A stretch of DNA of 64,000 nucleotides from Sarcodiotheca gaudichaudii. Its lineage: Eukaryota > Rhodophyta > Florideophyceae > Gigartinales > Solieriaceae. A model generated the notes under the pieces. The model was given only the letters and a program-made list of their open reading frames with translations. It did no database searches and was not told where the DNA came from. Each line of letters starts with the position of its first letter. Within the stretch, counting starts at the first letter, position 1. Shown here piece after piece: positions 43,159 through 52,155 of the stretch. The translations under genes were made by a program, and so were the position numbers. The DNA is taken from contig JAUKVZ010000001.1 of the NCBI GenBank assembly GCA_032355985.1, positions 124,001-188,000 on the forward strand, in the 5' to 3' direction.

Positions 43159-44318
43159 CGCTCATGGCCACAAGACCACAGATTTTCGCCGGTGTGCCGG
43201 CGCACAACGCCACCGTCTATCGGCGCATGCGCCTCAATGTGCATGACACGGCTGTCGTCATCGAGATCCCGAACGAAGGCTCGTTTGTCATCCTTCGAGA
43301 TATCGAAATGGATCGCGCGCGGAAGACCGGCGCTGTCGACCACGTTCATTGTCCCGGCGACTTCGCGCCGCCTGGAGGTTTGTCCGGCGATCGCGAGACA
43401 GCCAACGCCCAGGCCGCGGCTCAGCTTCTCAAAGCGCGCGGCGTGACGGAGGTGTGGTCCGACCGCTCCCTGCCTCTGATCTACGCACACTTCCTGCGTG
43501 AAGCGGGCGTGCAGGTGCATTGCGATCCGGAGCTTGGCGTGCTGGAGCGCCGGGCAAAGTCGGACGCAGAAGTGGAAGCGCTGCGGCAGGCGCAGGCTGT
43601 GACGGAAGAAATCATGCGCCTGACCTGTGGGCTTGTTGCGAATGCGGACGCCGGCGCCGATGGTGTGCTGATGCACGAAGGTTCGCCGCTGACGAGCGAG
43701 CGCGTCATGGCGCACATCAATATGCATTTGATGGAGCGCGGCTGTGCGCCGTGTGATTCCATCGTCGCCGGTGGGCCGACCGGCGCTGACTGCCACAATC
43801 GAGGCGCCGGACCACTCAGGACCGGCCAGCCCGTCATCATTGATATCTTTCCGCGAAGTGAGCAGTCGCTCTATTGTGGCGATTGCACGCGCACCGTCGT
43901 CCATGGAGGCGATGACGCGATTCCCGATGCGCTTCGCAAGATGCATGAAACGGTGCTGAAGGCAAAGGCCGCTGCGATCGGGGCGACTCGCGCCGGTGAG
44001 ACCGGCGAGGGTGTGCACGCGGCGACAGCGAGCGTAATCACGGGCGCCGGATTTCACATGGGATTGCCGCCCGAGGGCGCGCCGGATTCGTACACGTCGA
44101 TGCCGCACGGAACTGGACACGGCATCGGGCTGGATGTGCACGAGCCGCCGCTGCTGGATAAGGGCGGTCCGGAGCTTGTCGCCGGCGATGCGCTGACGAT
44201 TGAGCCCGGCCTGTACTGCAAGGCGATCGGCGGCGTGCGCGTCGAGGACATGGTGATCGTCACAAAGGACGGATGCATCAATCTCAACACACTTCCTGAA
44301 GGTCTGATCTGGGCGTAA
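43155..44318 (+). CDS. M24 family metallopeptidase (Xaa-Pro aminopeptidase-like)
   Basis: I take the ATG at 43155, which overlaps the preceding stop (ATGA) and has GGGAGGAG upstream. The 387-aa protein has a creatinase-like N-terminal domain and a pita-bread C-terminal domain. Metal ligands are visible: Asp in VIIDIFPRSEQSLYCGDCTR (two Asp), His in PHGTGHGIGLDVHE, Glu in LTIEPGLY and Glu in GVRVEDMV. This is the full dinuclear set, so the enzyme should be active. The specific substrate is not determined; Xaa-Pro dipeptides are the usual class. Confidence 0.88.
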   Translation: MTLMATRPQIFAGVPAHNATVYRRMRLNVHDTAVVIEIPNEGSFVILRDIEMDRARKTGAVDHVHCPGDFAPPGGLSGDRETANAQAAAQLLKARGVTEVWSDRSLPLIYAHFLREAGVQVHCDPELGVLERRAKSDAEVEALRQAQAVTEEIMRLTCGLVANADAGADGVLMHEGSPLTSERVMAHINMHLMERGCAPCDSIVAGGPTGADCHNRGAGPLRTGQPVIIDIFPRSEQSLYCGDCTRTVVHGGDDAIPDALRKMHETVLKAKAAAIGATRAGETGEGVHAATASVITGAGFHMGLPPEGAPDSYTSMPHGTGHGIGLDVHEPPLLDKGGPELVAGDALTIEPGLYCKAIGGVRVEDMVIVTKDGCINLNTLPEGLIWA

Positions 44319-44344
44319 CGCCGGCGCGGCGAAGCGGGAGTCTG

Positions 44345-45889
44345 ATGTCTCAGAGCCTGAAAGAGCTCGTTGACGGCCTCGAGTGTCATTGGCGCAGCGA
44401 AGAGGTGCGCGATGTGTCGGTGTCGGGAATTGCCGACGACAGCCGCACTGTGAAGCCCGGCGATCTTTTCATCGCGCGCGTCGGATCCCAGTTCAACGGT
44501 GATGAGTTCGTTGATGATGCGATCAGGCGTGGCGCTGTTGCAGTGCTGACGAATGTTGATTCGCCGGCGGCACACGCGCCTGATGGTGTCGCATGGCTGT
44601 CATGCGCCGATCCTGCGATCGTCACGGCGCATCTTGCGGAGCGGTTTTACGGCGAACCGTCACGCGAACTCCAGGTCGCAGCGATCACCGGAACAAATGG
44701 CAAATCCACCGTCGCGCATCTGATTCGAGGACTGGTCGGAAGCGAATCGAGCCCGTGCGGCCTCATCGGCACGATCGAGATCGACGATGGTCGGTCGCAA
44801 CACGATGCGCGCCTGACGACGCCGGGCGCCATCGAACTCTCGCGCACGCTGCGGATGATGGTCGACAACGGCTGCGACGCTGTTGCGATCGAAGCTTCCA
44901 GCCATGCCATCGAACAGCATCGTATGGCGGCGGTCGATGTCGATGTCGCCGTCTATACGAATCTGTCCGGTGATCATCTGGACTATCACGGCGACATGGA
45001 TGCTTACGCAGATGCGAAGGCGGGCCTCTTCAAGTCTCTCAAGGCCGAAGCTCGCGCGATCGTTAACGTGGACGGCTCCTGGCACGAACGAATCGCCGGC
45101 GAGTCGCCCGCATCGACTTGGATGGCATCGCTCGAAACCGCGAACGCCGATCTTCATGCGGCGGAACTGCAACTGTCGCTCGAAGGCTTCAGCGCGATAT
45201 TTCAAACACCGGCCGGGGCGATTGATGTGAAATCCCGGCTCGTGGGCGCCCACAACGTGATGAACCTTTTGCAGGCCGCTGGCGCTGCGCTCGGAATGGG
45301 CCGTGACATCGATGCGATTCGAGATCGAGTTTCGAGACTGGGCTCGCCGCGCGGGCGTCTCGAATCTGTTCAGGCGCCGGGAACGACTCCGGGCGAGTCC
45401 GCGCCGACGGTGCTGATCGACTACGCGCACACAGATGATGCGCTGCGATCCACGCTGACAGCGCTGCGCTCGCTCATGCAGGAAGGCTCTCGCCTGATCG
45501 TCGTCTTCGGCTGCGGCGGGGATCGGGATCGAACCAAGCGCCCCCGGATGGGGGGAGTGGTCTCATCCATCGCCGATGTCGCCATCATCACGAGCGACAA
45601 TCCGCGCACCGAGGATCCGGCGTCGATCCTCGCTGATGTGCGCGCAGGTTGTTCTGCGGAGAGTGAGTGCCGGGTGATCGAGGAAGTTGATCGGGCTCTT
45701 GCCGTGGAGATCGCCGTTTCTGAGGCGACGCCGCACGATCTCGTGATCATCGCCGGCAAGGGGCATGAGACATATCAACTGCTTCCGGATGGTCGAGGCG
45801 GGATGGTGAAACGGCCGATGGATGATCGGCGGCTGGCCATGGATGCGCTGGCCAGTCGAGCTGATGCGGAGAGGAGTTCCTGCTCGTGA
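44345..45889 (+). CDS. murE: UDP-MurNAc-tripeptide synthetase MurE
   Basis: A 514-aa Mur ligase. The N-terminal UDP-MurNAc-binding domain includes GIADDSRTVKPGDLFIAR. The ATP-binding loop is ITGTNGKSTVAHLI (Lys120). The C-terminal domain has DNPRTEDP at residues 418-425; DNPR is the meso-diaminopimelate specificity motif, so the organism should make meso-DAP peptidoglycan. It starts 26 bases after the M24 gene and overlaps murF by 4 bases (GTGA). Presence of murE, murF and mraY argues for a normal wall precursor pathway. Confidence 0.96.
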   Translation: MSQSLKELVDGLECHWRSEEVRDVSVSGIADDSRTVKPGDLFIARVGSQFNGDEFVDDAIRRGAVAVLTNVDSPAAHAPDGVAWLSCADPAIVTAHLAERFYGEPSRELQVAAITGTNGKSTVAHLIRGLVGSESSPCGLIGTIEIDDGRSQHDARLTTPGAIELSRTLRMMVDNGCDAVAIEASSHAIEQHRMAAVDVDVAVYTNLSGDHLDYHGDMDAYADAKAGLFKSLKAEARAIVNVDGSWHERIAGESPASTWMASLETANADLHAAELQLSLEGFSAIFQTPAGAIDVKSRLVGAHNVMNLLQAAGAALGMGRDIDAIRDRVSRLGSPRGRLESVQAPGTTPGESAPTVLIDYAHTDDALRSTLTALRSLMQEGSRLIVVFGCGGDRDRTKRPRMGGVVSSIADVAIITSDNPRTEDPASILADVRAGCSAESECRVIEEVDRALAVEIAVSEATPHDLVIIAGKGHETYQLLPDGRGGMVKRPMDDRRLAMDALASRADAERSSCS

Positions 45890-47325
45890 AAGGTCTGCCC
45901 CCGGCCTTCTGGACACCCGAATCGATACGCGCCGCCACCGGCGGCGTGTGGGTCGCCCGTGAAGGGCACAAGAAAGGGCAGCCGCTCTGCGATGCGCTCA
46001 GCATCGATTCGCGCACCATCAGATCAGGCAGCGCGTTCCTCGCCCTGCATGGCGAACGGTTCGATGGCCATGACTTTCTGCACGACGCGGCCGAGCGAGG
46101 CGCGACGCTGCTCATCGTTGACGATGAGGCCAGGGCGGCCGGCGCGCCGACCGGCGTCAGCGTGCTGCGGGTCGTTGACAGCGGCGAGGCGCTGATCCAG
46201 CTTGCTCGCGCCTATCGCAGATCGCTCGAATCGCTGCGCGTCATCGCCGTGACCGGGACCAACGGCAAGACGACAACCGCATCGCTCATCCACACGCTGC
46301 TCTCCCAGCGCCTGCGCGGGACAGTCAGCCCGAAGAGCTACAACAATCGCATCGGCACCCCGCTGACCATTCTGGGCGCGCGTCCGAATGATCACTACGT
46401 CGTCGCCGAAGTCGGGACAAACGCCCCTGGAGAGATTGCCGAGCTAGCGCGCATCATCGAGCCCGATGTCGCCGTCATCACCAGCATCGGGCACGGCCAT
46501 CTTGAAGGGCTGCACAGCCTGCAGGGGGTCGCCGAGGAGAAATCGGCGCTGCTCAGCTTTCTCAGGCCCGGCGGCCTGGCCGTCGCAAGCGCCGACACTG
46601 ATCTGATTGCTGATCACCTGCGCACCGTCTCCAACGTGGTGACCTTCGGGCGCAATGATGAAGCGGATCTTCGCATCACCGATATCCAGGAGCGCATCGA
46701 CAGCGCCGGTCGGCCATCGATCTCATTCCGCGTCAATGATCGATCGACGCACACCGCGCCGCTCGCCGGCGCTCACAACGCCCTGAACATCTGTGCGGCC
46801 ATCGCCGTCGCGCGCCGCTTCGGCCTCGATCAGGAGGCCATCGACGAAGGCCTGCGGCATGTCAGCCTGCCTTCCATGCGACTCGAACTGACGCGCATCG
46901 GCGAGATTTCGCTTCTGAACGATGCGTACAACGCCAATCCGGATTCGATGGAAGCCTCGCTCGACACATTCCGGGCGCTGTCTGAAGGCGCCACCCGGCG
47001 GGTCGCGATCCTGGGCGACATGCTCGAACTGGGTCACGAGAGCGCCGCGGCCCATCGAGCTCTGGGCGATCGCCTGATGGCGGATGATGTGTGTGATCTG
47101 GTCATCGCGATCGGCCACGAGATGCTTCATGCGGTGGGACGGCTGGAGCGGAACTGGCCGCCGGAGCGATATCGCCTTTTTGGCGACCTGAATGCACAGA
47201 TCGCCGGACGCATCGCCGCCCTCCTTCAGCCGGGGGATTTTGTGCTCTTGAAGGGCTCCCGGGGCAACAGGCTCGAGCGCATCATCGAATCGCTGCAGCG
47301 TCAGGCGACCACCGCTCCCGTGTGA
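45886..47325 (+). CDS. murF: UDP-MurNAc-pentapeptide synthetase MurF
   Basis: A 479-aa Mur ligase adding D-Ala-D-Ala. It starts at a GTG overlapping the murE stop, with GGAGAGGAG upstream. ATP loop: VTGTNGKTTTASLI (Lys128). Other family stretches: SIDSRTIRSGSAFLALHGER, LGARPNDHYVVAEVGTNAPG, EISLLNDAYNANPDSMEASL and DFVLLKGSRGNRLERII. Length is typical. Confidence 0.96.
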   Translation: MKGLPPAFWTPESIRAATGGVWVAREGHKKGQPLCDALSIDSRTIRSGSAFLALHGERFDGHDFLHDAAERGATLLIVDDEARAAGAPTGVSVLRVVDSGEALIQLARAYRRSLESLRVIAVTGTNGKTTTASLIHTLLSQRLRGTVSPKSYNNRIGTPLTILGARPNDHYVVAEVGTNAPGEIAELARIIEPDVAVITSIGHGHLEGLHSLQGVAEEKSALLSFLRPGGLAVASADTDLIADHLRTVSNVVTFGRNDEADLRITDIQERIDSAGRPSISFRVNDRSTHTAPLAGAHNALNICAAIAVARRFGLDQEAIDEGLRHVSLPSMRLELTRIGEISLLNDAYNANPDSMEASLDTFRALSEGATRRVAILGDMLELGHESAAAHRALGDRLMADDVCDLVIAIGHEMLHAVGRLERNWPPERYRLFGDLNAQIAGRIAALLQPGDFVLLKGSRGNRLERIIESLQRQATTAPV

Positions 47326-47416
47326 GCGTGATCCTCAGGAAACCGAACCGATCGTGCCCGGACGCGCCCCTGACCGATGAAAAGGCAGGATCCCGCGACG
47401 CAGCCATCCGTGAATC

Positions 47417-48604
47417 ATGCTCCCACTCCTGCTTGACTTGACCAGAAGCTGGCTTTCAGAGCACGGCCTGTACAGGTTCGTGATGGTCTTCGATCAGCCG
47501 GAGTTTCGGATCATCGCCGCCGGGCTCCTTTCGCTCGTGATCGTTCTCGCGTTCGGCCGCCGATTCATCCAGTGGCTGCGTGAGAAGAAGATCGGCGATG
47601 CGGCGCAGTTTGATGTCGCGGCGCTCGAGGCTGCGATGGCCTCCAAGGCCAACACACCCACGATGGGCGGCATGCTCATCGCCTCGGCGATCGCCTTTTC
47701 GACGCTGCTGCTTGCCGACCTGTCGAACTTCTACATCCAGATGGGCCTCATCGTGCTCTTCTGGATGGCCATCCTCGGGGGCGTTGATGACTGGCTGAAG
47801 CTCACGGCGTCCAGCCGCCCCGGCGCATCGCGCCAGGGTCTCTTCGCCTGGGAGAAGTTCGTCTTCCAACTCGGACTGGGCGTGCTGATCGGCTGGTTTG
47901 CGTACAACTACGCCGCGGGTGAAAACTCGTCGCGCCTCGGCCATGTGGTCAACTTTCCACTGCAGCGCACCTATGACGATGCGCAGGGGCAGGTTTCCGA
48001 TTCTCTGGTCTATCTCGGGCGCATCGCCTTCATCGTCATCACGACGTTGATGATTGCGGGGATGTCCAATGCCGTGAATATCACCGACGGCATGGATGGT
48101 CTTGCGACGGGCATCAGCGCAGCCGTCTCACTGGGGCTCGTGCTGCTGTGCGCGATCTCCGGCTGGCAGTCTGCGGCGCAGTATCTCCTCGTGCCCTACG
48201 TGCCGTTCAGTGACGAACTTGCCGTGCTGATGTGCGCGATGGCAGGCGCGTGTCTGGGCTTTCTCTGGTGGAACTGCGCGCCGGCCAGTGTCTTCATGGG
48301 GGATACGGGTTCGCTGTGTCTTGGCGGCCTGATCGGCTACATCGCCGTCGTCATCCGCCAGGAGTTCGTCGTGCTTGTCATGAGCGGCGTGCTGCTGCTG
48401 GAGATTGGAAGCGTGGTCCTGCAGGTGGGCTGGTTCAAGACCTCAGCCAGGCTATACGGCGAGGGAAGACGGATCTTCCGATGTGCGCCTTTCCACTGGC
48501 ACCTGCACATGGGGGGATGGTCCGAGCAGAAGATCGTCGCCCGGCTCTGGATCGTCTCGATCGTTCTATTGGGCCTGGCGCTGGCGACGATCAAACTGCG
48601 CTGA
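47417..48604 (+). CDS. mraY: Phospho-N-acetylmuramoyl-pentapeptide-transferase MraY
   Basis: A 395-aa membrane enzyme with about ten helices. Signatures: KANTPTMGGMLIASAIAFST, GGVDDWLKL (Asp pair), NITDGMDGLATGISAA, CAPASVFMGDTGSLCLGGLI and the C-terminal RIFRCAPFHWHLHMGGWSE, which carries the HHH-like loop. It makes lipid I in the inner membrane from the MurF product and undecaprenyl phosphate. The 91-base gap after murF shows no recognisable promoter, and the start codon lacks a strong ribosome site. Confidence 0.96.
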   Translation: MLPLLLDLTRSWLSEHGLYRFVMVFDQPEFRIIAAGLLSLVIVLAFGRRFIQWLREKKIGDAAQFDVAALEAAMASKANTPTMGGMLIASAIAFSTLLLADLSNFYIQMGLIVLFWMAILGGVDDWLKLTASSRPGASRQGLFAWEKFVFQLGLGVLIGWFAYNYAAGENSSRLGHVVNFPLQRTYDDAQGQVSDSLVYLGRIAFIVITTLMIAGMSNAVNITDGMDGLATGISAAVSLGLVLLCAISGWQSAAQYLLVPYVPFSDELAVLMCAMAGACLGFLWWNCAPASVFMGDTGSLCLGGLIGYIAVVIRQEFVVLVMSGVLLLEIGSVVLQVGWFKTSARLYGEGRRIFRCAPFHWHLHMGGWSEQKIVARLWIVSIVLLGLALATIKLR

Positions 48605-48684
48605 CCCGTCTCAATCGAGCGACCTGACGCCTCATTCGGTGGACGCCTACCATCTGCCCTCTTCTAGGGAAGGTCGCGGGCAGT

Positions 48685-50286
48685 GTGAGCGTCGAGAAAT
48701 CCAAAGACATCGTGGAGCAGATCGACGTCGTCGAAGCGATCGCCGGTGAGGCGGCCGCGACGAAGCCGTGCGTCGATGGACGTCAGCATCGCGTCATACC
48801 GGTCGCTGATGACGACGGTGTGCTGCGCAAAGGCAAGCTTGCCGGTCTGTCGATGTGGGCCGCCATCTTCGTGCTCTCGTGGCCCATCCTGACTGAAGCG
48901 TTCATGCAGTCGCTTGTGGGCATCGTCGACACGATGCTTTCGGCGGAGCTGAGTGAAGCGGCGGCAGACGCCATCGGCGGCGCCGCGTACATCACGTGGC
49001 TGCTCACCATCGTCGGCATGGCCGCCGGTTTCGGCGCAACGGCCATCGTCAGCCGCTCCGTGGGCAAGGGTCGCATGGCCGTCGCAGACGCCGCAGTCGG
49101 GCAGACGGTTCTACTCTCTCTGACCGCTGGAATGATCGTTGCGTTCGCCACGTATGCCGCGGCGCCCGAGATCGCGCGGATGCTGCACCTCAATGAAGAG
49201 GCGGCGCCACAGCTGATCATGTATCTCAGGCTGTGTGCTTTCGGCGTGCCCGGCGTCACACTGCTGACGACCGGGTTCGCGTGCTGCCGCGGCGCCGGCG
49301 ATTCCACACGGCCGTTGATCACGATGGTGATTGTCAATGTGGTCAACATCGTGGTGAGCTGGCTTCTCTCAGGCGTCGATATCGCCATCGCGACGAAGGG
49401 CGCCGGGGGCGAAGTGTTCCGGCGCGTCATCATCGAGAATCCCGGCTACTTCCACATGGGAATCGCAGGAATCGGGGTCGGCACGCTTTGTGCATGGAAT
49501 CTCGGCGCGATCATTGTGATGTGCTTCCTGGCGCGAGGCTCTTCCGGCGTGCGCCTGAAGCGGCGCTGGCTGCGCCCACACTGGCACACAATGATGCGAC
49601 TCGTGCGGCTGGGCATTCCCAACTTCGCCGACACGTTCGGCATGTGGTTCGGAAACTTCCTCACCTTGCTCTTCGTCGGCTGGCTGCAGACGGACGGCCT
49701 GTTGGGCGCCCATATCGTCGGCATTCGCATCGAAGCGTTCAGTTTCATGCCCGGTTTTGCGATGGGCATGGCCGCGGCGACGCTGTGCGGGCAATACCTC
49801 GGCGCCGGTAGGCCAGATCTGGCGAGAAGGGCGATCTGGCGATGTTCGTCCGTGGCGGCGGGGCTCATGGGAACGGCCGGCCTGTTCTTCCTGTTCATGC
49901 CCGAACCGATCGTGGGATTGTTCACGCCGCAGGAGGCGCATCTGAAGCTGGCGCCGCGCGTGTTAATGATCGCCGGCGCCGTGCAGATTCCCTTTGCGCT
50001 GATGATCGTGATGCGCACTGCGATGCGTGGGTCGGGCGATGCTCGGATGTCGCTCATCCTGACGTGGACGTGCACCTATGCGATCAGGCTTCCCCTTGCA
50101 TGGCTGCTCAGCGGAGCGCCGATCATCATGCCGCCTTGGCTTGGCGGCGCCATCATCGAGAATCCATCCGGATCACAGATGGGCCTGGTCGGACTCTGGC
50201 TCGGGCTGTGCATCGAAGTCGTGATTCGGTTCCTCTTCTTCTTCGCCCGATTCCTTCAGGGCGGCTGGGAGCGCGTCAAGGTCTAG
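48685..50286 (+). CDS. MATE family efflux transporter
   Basis: A 533-aa protein with twelve membrane segments in two six-helix bundles. A GTG start gives a hydrophilic N-terminal extension of about 50 residues. MATE patterns include LSWPILTEAFMQSLVGIVDT, AAGFGATAIVSRSVGKGRMA, LTTGFACCRGAGDSTRPLIT and, in the second half, GMAAATLCGQYLGAGRPDLA with MRTAMRGSGDARMSL. MATE proteins export drugs or metabolites against Na+ or H+. The substrate is unknown. Confidence 0.92.
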   Translation: MSVEKSKDIVEQIDVVEAIAGEAAATKPCVDGRQHRVIPVADDDGVLRKGKLAGLSMWAAIFVLSWPILTEAFMQSLVGIVDTMLSAELSEAAADAIGGAAYITWLLTIVGMAAGFGATAIVSRSVGKGRMAVADAAVGQTVLLSLTAGMIVAFATYAAAPEIARMLHLNEEAAPQLIMYLRLCAFGVPGVTLLTTGFACCRGAGDSTRPLITMVIVNVVNIVVSWLLSGVDIAIATKGAGGEVFRRVIIENPGYFHMGIAGIGVGTLCAWNLGAIIVMCFLARGSSGVRLKRRWLRPHWHTMMRLVRLGIPNFADTFGMWFGNFLTLLFVGWLQTDGLLGAHIVGIRIEAFSFMPGFAMGMAAATLCGQYLGAGRPDLARRAIWRCSSVAAGLMGTAGLFFLFMPEPIVGLFTPQEAHLKLAPRVLMIAGAVQIPFALMIVMRTAMRGSGDARMSLILTWTCTYAIRLPLAWLLSGAPIIMPPWLGGAIIENPSGSQMGLVGLWLGLCIEVVIRFLFFFARFLQGGWERVKV

Positions 50287-50306
50287 ACGCCTGCAGGAGG
50301 TGACGC

Positions 50307-50813
50307 ATGCACATACGACTCGCAACGAGAGATGATTTGCCTGCGATCTTCGAAATCTACAACCATGAAGTGCGCCACGGCACAGCGACCTTCGATTACG
50401 AACCGACGACGGATGAAGCCAAACAACGCGCGTGGCTGGATGAGCACGATGCATCACGCTTTCCGGTGATCGTCTGCGAGGCGGACGGTGAGATCGTCGG
50501 GTGGGCGAGTTCATCGCGCTGGTCAGGGCGCTGCGGCTACGACCGGGCGGCGGAAGTGTCGGAGTATGTGCATCCCGACCATCGCGGCAGGGGGATTGGG
50601 CCGAAGCTGCTTGAAGATCTGATCAACCGGGCGCGCGAGGCGGGAGTCGCCGTGCTGCTGGCGCGGATCGAGTCCGGCGGCGAGCGCAGCCTGGGCATGC
50701 ACAAGCGGTTCGGATTTCAGGAGATCGGCGTGATGCGCCGTGTCGGACTGAAGTTCGGCAGGATTCTCGATGTCGTCCTGCTCGATTTGCATCTCGACGA
50801 GGCGGATGCCTAG
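50307..50813 (+). CDS. GNAT N-acetyltransferase, phosphinothricin acetyltransferase-like
   Basis: A 168-aa acetyltransferase. Family features: IRLATRDDLPAIFEIYNHEV and TFDYEPTTDEAKQRAWL at the N-terminus, the acetyl-CoA loop VHPDHRGRGIGPKLLEDLIN (motif A), and LGMHKRFGFQEIGVMRRVGL at the C-terminus. This resembles the Pat/Bar family that acetylates small amine compounds. A GGAGG precedes the start. Its TAG stop shares the palindrome CTAG with the stop of the convergent gene. Confidence 0.9.
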   Translation: MHIRLATRDDLPAIFEIYNHEVRHGTATFDYEPTTDEAKQRAWLDEHDASRFPVIVCEADGEIVGWASSSRWSGRCGYDRAAEVSEYVHPDHRGRGIGPKLLEDLINRAREAGVAVLLARIESGGERSLGMHKRFGFQEIGVMRRVGLKFGRILDVVLLDLHLDEADA

Positions 50814-52141
50814 TTCAGGTCGCGGCAGAGCCAGCCGGCGTCATGCTCGAGCTCCACATGCGTGAGCAGATGCACATGCATGGGCGTGTCCAACAGGCGG
50901 CGCACACTTGGTGGATCATCGGAAAAGAGATGTCGCTGGATCGAGAGGCTCGGGTCGAATGAGGCTTCTCCGGCGCTGGCGGCCTGAAGCAGAGCCGCAT
51001 GGGCATCAGCCCACTCTTCGACGATCGCCAGTGATTCCATCGCCATGGCGTCGGCCCGGGCGAGCAGATGAAGGCGCCCTTCCTCATCGATGGCCAGTTC
51101 GATTGTGTCGTCGTAAGGACAGCGGGACTCAAGCGGCGTCAGGCCGTCGATGTGCCGCGCCAGTCTTCCTTCGAATGAGACGGGTCGCGATGTCGCCGTC
51201 GTCGTCGTCGTCGGAGACTCGGGTTCACGATCCGGTTCGACGGACGCTGCCTCAACGAATGCAATTGGCTCGGAGGGCGAGGCGACCGTTTCATATTCGA
51301 CGGGCGCCGGCGCGAACTGATCGTCTGCAGGATCGTGCTCGAGCGCATCGTGGATCTTGTCGAGCAGCGTTTCGATATCCATCGGATGTTCGCTGCGATA
51401 GACGTTGCGGGCTCGCGTGGTTTCGATGCGTTCGATGACGCCCGCTTCACAGATGGGGTAGGAGAGAAACGCATTCGCGGCTCGGCAGAGCTTCTCGAAT
51501 GCGCGGCGAGCGCGCGATTCATCCGCGCCGACGACCGCGACTTTCAGGAGCGGGCCCTCGGCGTCGGTGTACGCGTCATCGGCGTCCGTCGGATCAAACT
51601 CGCTCGCGAGCTTCTTGAGGATGGTGTACGCATCGACGACGGCCGCTTCGTCGGCGCTTGTCAGCACCGTCACTTCGTCGGCTTCAGGCCAGAGTGTCGT
51701 GATCGGCTCGTTGACGACATCGGTGCGGATCATCAGGCGATGGGAACGCATGACGGCCAGGCGCAGGGCTTCATCCACATTGCGGACGCTTCCGCTCCAT
51801 TCGCCGTCGTCATTCATCATGTCCACGGAGACGCGGCCATCGGTCAGACGGATCATCGCGACGCGCTCGGCGCAGCTGGCGGCGGCGTTGGCGGCATACG
51901 TCATCGCCCAGGGGCCTGCCATCACCGGCAGATGGCCGAGAACGAGAGTTTCGACAGCGGGTCGCACCAGCGCCGCATCTCGATGATTGGAATCATCTTC
52001 GCTCGGCGAGGAGATCCGTAGGTTCGGATTCGCAGGGCGCGACTGGCCGAGAAAGAGCTCGGCGAGTGCGTCATAGGAGTCAGCGGACTCGCCCGCGACG
52101 GGTCGAGCGCTGAAGAAATCGGAGTCGGATGTCACTGTCAT
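50810..52141 (-). CDS. MinD/FlhG-like protein without a P-loop (pseudo-MinD, 443 aa)
   Basis: A soluble 443-aa protein. Residues about 65-240 look like a degenerate MinD/FlhG domain: where Walker A would be it reads LPVMAGPWAMTYAANAAASC, with no KGGxGKT; ADEVTVLTSADEAAVVDAYT resembles the FlhG ADEVxxVTTPEPTAxxDAYA strand-helix; and LKVAVVGADESRARRAFEKL resembles the FlhG VNxAxSxxEARxxFxRL stretch. A Thr-rich linker (TTTTTATS) and a C-terminal domain follow. The gene lies 14 bases after the ParA-CBM48 gene in the same orientation, so they probably act together. The homology is read by eye and should be tested structurally. Confidence 0.65.
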   Translation of the reverse strand: MTVTSDSDFFSARPVAGESADSYDALAELFLGQSRPANPNLRISSPSEDDSNHRDAALVRPAVETLVLGHLPVMAGPWAMTYAANAAASCAERVAMIRLTDGRVSVDMMNDDGEWSGSVRNVDEALRLAVMRSHRLMIRTDVVNEPITTLWPEADEVTVLTSADEAAVVDAYTILKKLASEFDPTDADDAYTDAEGPLLKVAVVGADESRARRAFEKLCRAANAFLSYPICEAGVIERIETTRARNVYRSEHPMDIETLLDKIHDALEHDPADDQFAPAPVEYETVASPSEPIAFVEAASVEPDREPESPTTTTTATSRPVSFEGRLARHIDGLTPLESRCPYDDTIELAIDEEGRLHLLARADAMAMESLAIVEEWADAHAALLQAASAGEASFDPSLSIQRHLFSDDPPSVRRLLDTPMHVHLLTHVELEHDAGWLCRDLN

Positions 52142-52155
52142 GGTGTGTCGCCGAT

